Origin: Pithys albifrons albifrons
Lineage: Eukaryota; Chordata; Aves; Passeriformes; Thamnophilidae
Assembly (NCBI RefSeq): GCF_047495875.1
Contig: NC_092480.1
Location: 3,286,001-3,350,000, forward strand
Length of the DNA: 64,000 nucleotides
Reading direction: 5' to 3'
The translations under genes and the position numbers were made by a program. Position 1 is the first letter of the stretch. Every line of letters starts with the position of its first letter. Below the pieces are notes generated by a model. That model searched no databases. It was not told the origin of the DNA and saw only the letters and a list, made by a program, of their open reading frames with translations. Positions 21,991 to 33,900 of the stretch are shown here, one piece after another.

Positions 21991-24900
21991 GGAGGGCCCG
22001 GTCCCGCTCCGGCCCCAGGCCGTGGCAGCGCCCAGGACCCCAGAGATGCGCGTCAGAGAGGTCAGAGCCACAGCCATGAGGGGGATGAGGGTACCAGCCC
22101 TTTGGCTGTGCGGTGGAAGTGGCATTAGTGGGGCAGCCGTGCCCTGGTCGTGCGGGGCCGGTGACCGGGTGGTGCCCTCTGCTTCTTCCCATGATGGACA
22201 CTGGTTTGTGAAAGCCTCGGCCAGGAGGTTGGTCTCCTCTCCCAGGCACTCAGCAATAGGACAAGGGGGCACAGCCTCAAGCTCTGCCAGGGGAAATTGG
22301 AGATCAGAAAGAAATTCTTTGCAGAGAGAGTGCTCAGGCATTGGAATGGGCTGCCCAGAGAGGGGGTGGATTCCCCATCCCTGGAGGTTTTTAAAGTGAG
22401 ATTGGCCGTGGCACTGAGTGCCATGATCTGGTAAAGGGAGTGGAGTTGGACCAAGGGTTGGACTTGATGATCTCGGAGGTCTTTTCCAACCCAATCCTTT
22501 CTATGATTCTATGAACACAGGCTTTGTTCCTGCCGCTGCCTGCAGATTTCCAGCCCTCTGTGTCCGTTTTTCCCCACGATAAAAAGTGTGGCTGAGATGC
22601 GGAGCATGAGGGGTGAGGTTCTCTGCCTCTTTGGTGCCACCACCTTCCTCCTCCTTGCGTGTGGTTATTTCTGGAACCCCCTTGAACTCTTACACTGTAT
22701 TTGCTCCCTTCCCCTTTTGCTGTTTCTCATCAAAACAAACTTCTGAGCATGGTCACCTCAGAGCAAGGAAAACGCAAATCCCTTCTTTTCCATCGCTCCT
22801 GGCCAGCCTTGTGATTTTTATCTTTCATAATCTCCTTCCTCTCAGCATCTTGGTTTTGTGCTCATCTCCTGTTGCTGTAATTTAATACTAATAGGATTTG
22901 TGTTTGGGCTGTTATTTTTCAGCAGGTAGGGCTTTGGTTTGGTTTGGGTTTCCAAGTGCAGGGTGTGTTAGCAGCAGCAGCACGCTGGTGTTAATTACCA
23001 GCTACAGAGCTTGTTTTATAACCCCATGGTGTGTAACCTCAGGCAGCAATAACCAGACTAGTTATGGCAACAAAACCACAGACTCCCCAAAATCTTGACA
23101 AATTAGTTGCATAGAGTGTGTTTCCCAGTGGCTTTTGTGGGCTGCCAGGCAGCCACAACCCTCCTAAAACTGGTATGGGATAAGCTCTTCACTGTTAACA
23201 CAAACCTTTTCTTAAAGGCTGAATAAAATCACACTGGAATCATTGGAATATTAAGTGGTAACTTAGAGCAGAGGATCCCAGTAATTGGCTTTTATTCTTA
23301 TGGCAGCCCCGCAGCCTTTGTGAGTTCTCCTTTTGGTGGAGCAGAAGACAATCCAGAAAATCGTGCCCTGTCTTGCCTCAGATTTCATTATTGTATTGCA
23401 GTTTAATGGCAAGGGTGCTTTTTTTTTCCTCCACTGGAAAAATCCGCCCTGCAGCATTAAGGTGGGGTCAGTGTGTGCTAAGGCAGCAAAATTAGCAACA
23501 TGATTTAAGTGGTTTGCCTTTGTGAGAGTGTGCCTGCCCTGTTGCAGCCTTGGCTCCTCATCGGGCAGCTCCTGGGGCATTTCAGTGTGTCTTGGCCCTT
23601 GTCAGGAATAAAAAAGTATATGGGACAAGTTGGGGGAGTGTGCACAGGCACACATGCTCCTTCTTGTAAAAGTTTTAGGTGGGACTACCATGAAGAACTT
23701 GCCAGGGGGATTCCCACCCAAAATAATGCAGAAGGTTTTTTGTTTCAATGGCTGTCTTTGTGTTTGGAGTAGCATTTGTCACCAGGGCGAGTGAGGGGCT
23801 CAGAAAAGTAGTTCACTCACTACTGACTGGATGGAACTTGTGCTCCAGTGGCCTGAAAGCATCTTACATTTTTTTTCTCAATGATGAGAGTAAGTAGAAA
23901 CTTGAGTTTATTTTCCTGCAGCTTTGCTGGTTAAGGTTGATTAAATGTATGATCTTAAGGAGCTGGAATTGATGGGGTTGTGCTGTCAGCAGTATCCTGG
24001 ATAGCCTTTGTAAATCAGGAAGTTGTTGCTATGTGATGTCCTTCTCATACCACGTGCTATGGAGCCACATGTCAGTTGTCACCCAGGCTGAACCACTGGC
24101 AGCAGCATCAGCTGAACTGTGGCTGTGAATGGGGTGGTGGGACCCCCAGCTCTGAGGGGCTCCTTGTGGAGAGCTGCTTCTCCTGGTAGCCATTGACTGA
24201 GGTTATTGGTGGCTTAGCAAGTGCAGTGACCATCCTGTAGTAAGCCAAGGCTGCAAAGATTTTATAATTCCAGTAAAGAGAATTTCTGTAATCATATGTT
24301 TTAAGTGCCTGAACCAGCCAGTGGACAGTTTGTGAACTGTAACTTGGGGACCTGAACAGTGAGTGTCTGGCCAAACCGTGAGTGGCCTGTGTGGAGGAGG
24401 AAGGAGGAGCGATAACAGCCTTCCAGGCCCCCACTCTGACACCTTATTGTCAGTGAAACGTGACTCCCAGAAATGGCATGTGCCACCAGACTGAAAATAG
24501 CTCCCACCAGTGCCCTGGGAGCAGGCAGCCACCTTATATGTCCCTCTGCACATGCTGCTGCCTCGGGGGGTGGGGGAGCCCCTTCCCACCATGGCTATGG
24601 CACATCCGACAGCAGGGGTAGCCTGTCCTCCCAGGCCTGCCTGTGTTCTCTTGAGGACACAGCAGACTGAATGTTAGTCTGTGAATTTAGGAGGAAAATA
24701 CCTGAGTCCGATGTTCAAGCTGATGTTGGTATTTCCCTCAAGCAAGGATTACCTTGCTTGAAGTGTGGGGAGAGAACTCCAAGCAGAATGACTGGAGAAG
24801 AGCAGGGGACTGGCCTGTTGGAATGAAAAATATAGGAAATACATGTTGGTTTAGTGCTGTTATACAGGTAACCTGTGACTGGGCTTGTGTGTCACTCTGT

Positions 24901-27900
24901 CAGCAGAAAGGAGAGAAAGGAACAGTGCTCCAGTGAGCCCTCAGCCAGCCTTGCAGAAGCAGCTTGATGTCCATCCTGGTCACCTTTTCACAGGAGCTTT
25001 CTTTTATTTCTTGCACATAGGATTGCCAGATGCTCTTAAACCAGATGAAAGAGATCACAGGAATTCAGGATTCAGCATTCCTGCTCGCGGCTCTTAAGGT
25101 TTGTGTATACTGACATTGTTCTGGGGAAAGAGAGCTCTGAATTTGCCCAAAAAGTCAGGTAAGTTCAGGCTCTCCCCAAACATAACACACAGGCTGGATG
25201 TTTGCTGGTGTGTCTGTGAGCTGAGGATGAGCTGGCCCTTGTTGGAATGGGTGGTGCGTGGCCTGTGGGAGCTATCCAGGAACAGTCTGGATGCCCGAGA
25301 GGCAAAGGGTAAATCCATTGCTACTTTTCTGCTCTTTGTGGGTGCTTCCTTTTTCTGCTGTCATTCTGGTAGGCTGCTAACGGAGACCTGATGGAGGCAG
25401 TCACCTTCCTGACAGAGGAGCACGCCCAGGAGCCGGGGCGGGATGTGGCTGCTGCAGAGCCGTCTGACTGGGAGGGGAGCGCTGTGGGGAAAGAGCTCCC
25501 ACAGAGTAAGTCCTTTGCCTCTGCTCACTCTTATGGCTTCACATGTCTGTGTGAGCTCACAGGGGAAGGATCTGTCCTCCCAGCTTCTGCCACCACATCT
25601 CCAGCTCCTGTTCTGCTGCAGTTCTGATTTTGCCAGTACACTTAATAGTGTTTTAGTCATGTTTGTAGGTGACACGGCACAGTTACAAAGCTGATGTTGC
25701 CATTTCATTCTTTCAAGAGTTCTGAACTGTTCCCTTAAGCTCTGAATTTGGCTGTAAGGAAATGTGGGCACAGAACACATCTGTGTGGTGTGCCCTGTTC
25801 TCTTCATCCAGCCCTCTCAGTGCCTCTTGTGCCTGGCATGATCCAAACGGGGATTTCTGTTTAAAACCTGAGCTAGAAAATTTTGCTCATATCAATTGCA
25901 AAACTGTATTTGTGCAGTGTGATGTTTTCTAGAGGTTTCTTTTACAGAGAACATTTGCTGCTGGTGGTGGGAGACTAATCAGAATGCTGCATCCTCTTTT
26001 AGGTGCTAGTGCTGCACCTGCCCCTCACAAACAAGACAACCTCTGCACAGGCAGTGCTGTCAGACCACCGGAATCACCAAAAGCTCCAGCTGCAGAAAGG
26101 GATGTGGCCGAAAGATCAACGAGGCCAGAAACAGGCTCTGGTTTTCCCAGGTATCATAAGTGGGTTCTTAAGCTGAGCAAACATGGATTACTTACCAGGT
26201 GGACACCTGCTACCTGGAGGGGAGTGTGATTCCCATAGGTGTTGGGAATCTTCAGGGACTGTGTTACAGCACAGTGTTCATCTCTCGTGACAGACCACAG
26301 GACGTGCATTCTGCTGAAAACAAAAACCGCTCCAAAAGGAAACGCTGTGAGGTGTGGGGAGGGAATTCCAAGCAGAATGACTGGAGAAGAGCAGGCGACT
26401 GGCCTGTTGGAATGAAAAATATAGGAAATACGTGTTGGTTTAGTGCTGTTATACAGGTAACCTGTAAGAATGTTCTCTGTCTCTGATAACAAACTTGCTG
26501 CAGTCTTGGAGTCAAAATGTTTCTCAGTTAGAAGTAAATGTGCAGGAGCTCTGTGAAGGGATCATCATATGCAGATGAGTGAATGTGACCCTGCTCAAAT
26601 ACAGAAACTTCTGGGTTTATTTTATGTGACTGTGATGTGTTCTGGGCCTGCACAGAAAGAGCCATAGAGCAGTTAGACAGGCTTTGCTTAAAGATAGATA
26701 CAGATACAGAGAATCTGTGTGTCCATACCCAGAGCTTTGTGCAGCGATGGCCAAGTGCCTACTGAATGATAGAAGCTTGCCTGGCAAAATGAGCTGATAA
26801 TTTAATTTTACTGCAGTTATTGTTGGCTCCATAACACATGGTGTATCATATTCCAGTTAATGGAATACACAGGCATAGATGCTTGGACAAATAAACAGCT
26901 AGGCAGAGTATATTATTAGTGATGACCTAAAGAAGAGACAGCAGTAAGTGGAACTGAGCAGATTTGTGTCTCCTAACAATTTCACGTCATCAGAGAGATG
27001 TTAATCATTTGTCTCCATCTCTGAGAAGTAAGAAAGCTGCAAATGGGCCTTTCTCACTATGGCTTGTTCTTGGGTACTTTTCTGAACCTGCCTGTGCAGA
27101 ATAGAATGCTCTTTCCTAAAATGGTAATATCTGTCCTAGAAGTGTCAGGATGAGGTTTTGTCCTTGGGTGGGTACCAACACACTGTTCCAGCACAGGGGC
27201 TGTAAATGTGTGTTCAGTAACACAGGGCCGTGGGGGAGTGAGAAGTTCACAAAATAAACCTGTAAGTTCAGAGAGTGACAACGAGACATCAAATTGCAGT
27301 GAGTCCAATCCTTGCAGATGCTGACTGGGCTTTTCCTCTCCTCTCCTTTCAGTCTCTGTTTCAGTTGCCAGAATTCCGGAGGCTGGTCCTTGGATACTCC
27401 CTTCCACAGAATGTCCTTGAAAGTTGTCATAGTCACACTGTAAGTTTTTGATTCAGTAGCACTATCTACTTTCCCTCTTTTGTGGTGTAGCATTTTGCTC
27501 TTTCTATAAGCAGATTTAATTTGGGGCCGTCTGTGTCTCCTGTGCCTGTGTAAATGGCTTTAAAATCATCTGGCTGTGTTAAAGACAAAATTTGGGAAAT
27601 AATTCTCAAAGACAGAATCAGGATAGAAAAATAAAGAGCTGCTTCTCGTACCACTGCCCTCTAGAGTCTTTAACTGCCATGTGGGGAGAAATCTTTTCCC
27701 TAAAGGTTTTGTTTTGGTTAAGTTTTTTCTCCCATATGTCTGTTGAGAGAAAAGATTTGGATTCCCAGAAATGACACTGCATGTCTTCCTGCTTTTGTCC
27801 TCTTTTGTGTCACTTCTTCTCTTGGTTTTTGGGTACCTCTTACAATATGTCCATGTGGTGTTCTGTAGCACTTAGTTTTAAGATGCTGGTTGTTTTTTGG

Positions 27901-30900
27901 GTTGCAGAAAATCTTTGGCTTTTCTTCTTTTTGCCATGCAGGGAAAAAGAAATATTGCATTCATGCAAGAACTTCAGTGCCTGTTTGCATTAATGCTGGG
28001 GACACAGCGCAAGTTCGTAGACCCTTCTGCAGCACTGGAACTACTGAGGGACGTGTTTAGATCCACTGAAGAACCACAGGTAAAACCACATTAGAATTGC
28101 CTTTTGCTCTCTTTGAACCAGCAGTCACAGCCACAGCAATCCCATTTCACTTCATCCTGCTGCCTCGTCCCATGTTTGTCAGCCGACAAGCAGCTGTCCC
28201 TGTGTCATTTAGGCAGAATGTACGTGCGTGCTAATTAACCAGCCAGCGTAGCACGGCACTACCCAGTGCCATCTGCGTAGTCGGGTAGAGATCACAGTAA
28301 TTTCCTCTGATCTAGTGTTCAAACGAGCAGAGTGTTCATTATCAGTCTAAATCAGCACAGCTTTTCAGCCTCATACATTACAGCAGTACCAGTTGGATTG
28401 TGTTCAGTGGGTCTGTGACACCAGCAGAGCAGGGGAACACTTTCTGGTGGGTGCCACTGTGATTGACTCTCCAATTCTGTCTCTCTTTCAGCAAGATGTG
28501 AGTGAATTTACGCACAAACTACTGGACTGGCTGGAGGACACGTTCCAGCTCACTGTGAATGCCACGTAAGTTCTGTGTGACCTCTGGAGTCTGACCTGAC
28601 TCTAAGAAGAGTTTTAGTAAATAAGAGGACTTTACATGAAAATTCTGAGCAAATGAGGGTTCTTTCTTTGCTGTGGATGAGGCTGTTTAAGCTCAAAATG
28701 TCCTTACAAAGCATGATGTTCACATCTCCTGTTCATGAGCGTGGGACTTCACTTAGTGCCCATGTGGCCTGTGGAGTACATGAGCTTTTGAGGGGAGTTT
28801 GGCAGAGCTGATGAACAGGAAAGCTCTGGATGTTTGGAACTGCATTTCAAAAGCTGGCACCTTAACATTTTAGCCCCTTGCCAGTGCAGGTGTTGTGATG
28901 TGTGTTAGAGCACGAGTAGCTTCCTCTGAATGGATAGAAAACTGTACTTTTGCCTATAGGCTCCCATGCACAGGCTTAGATTACAACTTGAGGGGCTTTT
29001 GCAGCCTCCAGCTGCAAATGAACATGTGCTTTTGCTTTCTGAAACAGGAGCCCTGGGGACAAATCCAAAAACCCAATGGTGCAGCTTTTCTATGGGACTT
29101 GCCTGACAGAGGGTGTCCACAAGGGTGAGTTAAGGCTTTGGTAGACTCAACTTTTTAACTCATTTGAGTGTTTCACAGTTAGCCAGAGTTTTTTGTTCTC
29201 TTGAATTATCTCATGGTTTCTGTGTGGTTTCCATCATCCAGGCAACACTTTTTCCAAGATTGAGACCTTTGGTCAGTATCCCCTTCAGGTAAATGGTTAT
29301 CGGAACTTGAATGAGTGCTTGGAAGGAGCCATGGTGGAGGGAGAGATGGATGAGGCAACAGCATCTCAGTCAGTGAAGTATGGACAGGAGGTTAGTTCTG
29401 CCTTTTTTTGTTGAGCCATTGGTTACCTGCTGCAGAAAAGTGCAGCACACACAGCACAGAGGTATCTCTGATAACTTTAAATGGCAACTGTGAGTGTTCC
29501 CTAAGAAATTAAAACAAAATATTGTCTGGATACCTGGAATTTCTTATAAATGTCTGTTAGTGTTACATGGTGAGACAGTAAGCCTTTGCTGGTTTGTAAT
29601 GATATGTCCTATATAACCAGTTCAAGGAGTTTATTTTTAATTGCAAAGGTCTGCTTCTGAATGAAGTGTGATGAAGTCTCTCTCTTTCTGTTGAAGCCTG
29701 CCTGTACCTGAGCAGGGGGAGACCTACTGCCTCCCTGTTTTCGGAGGGTAAAAGTGCAGTGCTTAACTCCATGGTATGCCATTTGGAATTTGTCTCTTTC
29801 TCCCTCTTATACCATGTGTGGTCTGGGATTTTTCTTCTTGCTTTCACTTGTGTTTTCTGACTATGATAATTTTTTTTCTTCCTTTTTTTTTAAATCTTAC
29901 TGATCACAAACCAATCATAAAATAGTTAGTTGCAGCAAACTAGAAGGTGAAGTGCAGCATTACAATCAGCATCCTCTGTATAAGTGCAGCTGGAGTTAGC
30001 TTGGAGAAAGGCTGGGAAACAACATGAAGACATTGGCAAAGGTGTCTGGTGTAGGTGGGGCTGTGAAAGGTATTTCAGCTCTATGAGAAATTGTGTTGCT
30101 GTGGTTTAAAATAGCAAAGGAGAAATGGAGTCCTAGGCAAGTGAGCCCTGTTCCAACTCTAGACTCAAATATTTTTTCTGGGTTTTCATTGTTCCTGCCT
30201 GAAGGCATTCAGGTGTGTTTACAGGGGATGTGGGTCAAGTGTTGTGGGCTGGCACTGGAGACTAAAAGAGGTAGCAGCATATCAGGCAGGTTCATTTCAA
30301 TCAAAGCTTTTTAGTTCCTCTAAATCCTTTTCCCAAAACTAAGGAAAATTTGACCAGTCATGGAGTTGTTTTAATTGTTCTTTGCACAGATAGAAAAAAA
30401 AGGCTGTGATTTAATTTCTGAGATATCTGACTGGAAAAACTGTGCATCCTAGTTTCCCTTTCTAGGATGTGGTGGCTAGAGGGTGGCATGATTGGGAGCT
30501 TTCCTTTCTCCCAGACTAGTAATCATTCCTCCTCTGTGGTTGTGGGCTGGCCTCTCAGAAACCTCTGGTTGTGGGGAAGGTTTATTGTGGCAGCACATCT
30601 GCTATGAATCCCACAAAGGAAAATGAACTTAGTGTGCTCATCCCAAGTCCAGAGAGGGGCATGGAGTGGGTGGTGCCAAGCTAAGATAGGTGGAGGAAGT
30701 TTCTGGCAGTGGATGCTGAAAGTATTTGTGAACTCAAGAGAGAGAAAGTGTAAATTCAGCTGCGAATTCTTCTTTCAGCATGGCTCTTGGAAGCAGTGTA
30801 GGAAGCTATAGAAAGTGAGGGTCTTCTCTGAGTCCCCTAAATCGAGTAGTCTGTAAATAGCCTGAGAGAGGATAAGGAATCCAGTGCTGTGGGAGGACTC

Positions 30901-33900
30901 CAGGTTTGTTCATCACTGCATGTGATCTTGGAAAAGAGCTCTCTTGGGGCCTCTTAGCTGTGTAGCCTCTGACAATTTGTGAAATTCAGTGCTGGACTTC
31001 TTAGTAATCCATCAAGCTGGATGCATCAGACAATGACAAGTAACTTTAAGAGCAATTGTGAGGCTTTCTCACAGTAAAAATGTAAAATGGAAGCATAAAT
31101 TTTTATCTTGTAAAATTTGCCTTTCTGACTAGTCACTTCACAAACAAACCTGATTCAGTGCCTAAAGATGGAGACATCAAAATCAGTCTATAATCATGTA
31201 GTATCAGTCTAAAATGTGCCATTAGCAGTCATCTTAAAACAAGTCCCTTTGGGGGCATTTCTGCTTTTGTTACAGCGCTGGTTTACAAAACTCCCACCAG
31301 TTCTGACCTTTGAACTCTCCCGATTTGAGTTCAATCAGTCACTAGGACAGCCAGAGAAAATTCACACCAAGCTAGAGTTTCCCCAGACTATTTATATGGA
31401 CAGGTGAGTTGCCTTGTTGTACAGTATGTTTAAAGCTATTGCTTTATTGTAAATAGAGAAATTAAGAAGGTTGTTTGGATGAGTAAGGAAAGATTCTAAA
31501 ATATTTACAAAAGGTTGTGGAAGTTAGAAGTAAACAAATCTCACCCTGCTGGGGGGGCTCTGTATTTCCTTTTAGGTACCTCTACTGCAATAAGGAGCTT
31601 ATTCAGATGAAGAGAGAAGAAATTAAGAGATTGAAGGATAAAATGGTGACTCTGCAGCAGAAACTGGAAAGGTGAGTAGTCAGTTGGCTTTATTTTTGTG
31701 CCCTCTGGAAGTGTGCAAATGTTTCCTTTTAAACGAGCTTTCCAATAGCAGAGAAACTTGTAGGGGAAGGAGGAAAAGTACTGGGTTTGTTCCCAGATGG
31801 GTGGAGAGAGGAAGTGTGGATTCGAAAGCAAACCTGTTGCTGGGGTTGGTTTCTAACTATTACTGATACTGTTACAGGGATAAATTCTTTAAAGAGTACA
31901 GTTGCCCCTGTAGGAGCATTGGCAGGGGAGACGAGGAAGCCCAGTAGTTCATTAAAAAGAGCCTGTGTTACTGTGTGTGTTTTAAAGATCCCCTCCTGCT
32001 TAGAGTTCGGCATTATTCACGGGAGAAGGAAGGAGATTGATAGGGAAGACCTGGTTTGGGGACAACCACAAGATTTCATGTCTCAGTGCTTTGTGTAGAA
32101 GTGTGGAAGTCACTTGCAGTTGGTGTTTTAAAGTGCCATTTCTGTGGCCAAGTGGCAGCAGAGGGTTGTCCTGTGTCAGCCCCTGCAGCATCTGTGCTTG
32201 GGGGTGTTCTGGTGGGCAGCGAGACACCAGGGTGTAACCAGGCCCATGTGCAGCATCCCACAGCCTGGGGATTGTCTGCAGATTGGTGCTGTCTTTTCTG
32301 TTTGTGGCCAAAACCTGCTGATAGGACGTGGCTTGTGGCTGCTGCTGAGCCATGTCCGCAGGCTCAGGGCTTTCAAGGTCCCCTTCTTCCTTCACTTGCT
32401 AAACTGTCTTCATCCCAACCCAGGAGTTTTCTCCCCTCTTGCTCTTCTCTTGCCTCCTGAGGTTTAACCTGTGTCATTCCTTCAATCACAGAATCACAGA
32501 CTATTCTGATTTGGAAGGGACCCACAAGGATCATCGAGTCCAACTCTTAAGTCAATGGCCCACATAGGGGATTGAACCCATGACCTTGGCATTATTACAA
32601 CAAGTTTTACCCAACTGAGTTAATCTCAGAGTATAATCATGCAACATCTTGCATTTCTCCCTAGGTACATGGAATATGGCTCTGGCCCAGCCCGCTTCCC
32701 ACTGCCTGACATGCTGCAATATGTGCTCGAGTTCGTCACCACAAAGCCAGCTGTGGCTGGTTCCTCTGCTCAGGGCTCTCAGACAACACTCCTGCACTCC
32801 CAAGCCAAGCCTCACGTTTTGGATGTGCTTTCACAGCCAAATGGGTCAGTAAACACAAATAAAAAGGGTTCACAGGAGAACACTTCACCTCCCAGCTAAA
32901 TGCTCCTTGTTGGCATTCCAAAAGTGGGTTGTTTTTCTGGGCACTCTGAGCATGATGCTGTAATATACAAGTGCTTGTGCAGTTAGTGGGTCACTGCTGT
33001 GCTGGTCATTTGGTTCTGAAGGTGTAAATAGAATATTGCATCTAGTCTGCTCTTTCTCCTTGTTCAAAAGCATCCCCATACTCCTTGTCTAAACAGCAAT
33101 TCTGGGTTAAATTATGTGCTCCTTTTGGTTAGGCTACTCATTTTTTTGCTTCATCAACCAGTAAATTAGAGCAGTATTGGATTATTATAACCCTGGCCAG
33201 CATGGTTGATTTAACACTATAAATTAAGCTGAGTAAATACACGAGTTTCTTAGTAGTAATGGAAGAGATTTTTAGAATTGCTCATTGTGCATCTGTACAT
33301 ACAGAGTTCTATAAGAATTCTCCTTTGTATTTGTCCTATATTTTAGTTTGGTTTGTGAAGGCAGAAGCACCTTTCAATGTACTCATTCCCTTTACATTTT
33401 GTACCACCCTGGAAGGGAAATCCTGCTCCAGCTGAGGAGTTAGGTTTCTTTTCCAAAGAGGGAAAAAGTAAGAGAAAGATTGAAAAACATGTCCATTGCT
33501 CTTGGATTTTGCTCCACAGCATATTAGAAACTACAGATACTGGTGCTGAAGATGGAACTTGCTTTCTGGCAAATTCTCCACCACAGCAAAACTCTGTTAT
33601 GGAGATCCAGCCTTCTGTTCCACCGGCAGAACTGTCGGAACGTCCAGCTCCCCACGTGGTCTCCGAGGAGGAGCTGACCCTGGTTCAGACCTGTCTGCAG
33701 CGGTGGAGAAATGAGATCGAACAAGATGTGCAAGGTTGGCCCCAAAAGCATTTGTAGTGGTTTTTTCCCCTGAATTCCAGCTTGGTTTCCCCTCTGTTGC
33801 TTCACAGCCTGAACCACAAATAATCTTGTCCCTGTTTGAGCTCTGGTGTTGAGTAGATCTCATAGTTCCTGCCCTACTTCAAACTCCTGAAAGAGGTTGG

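Noticed and set aside
20757..22494. 396- and 532-residue minus-strand frames rich in CVRVSVHPC-type repeats, and plus-strand HTDTWMDG repeats
   Set aside because: Translation of the GGACAC minisatellite in phase. No start context, domain or exon structure; the region is the USP28 promoter.
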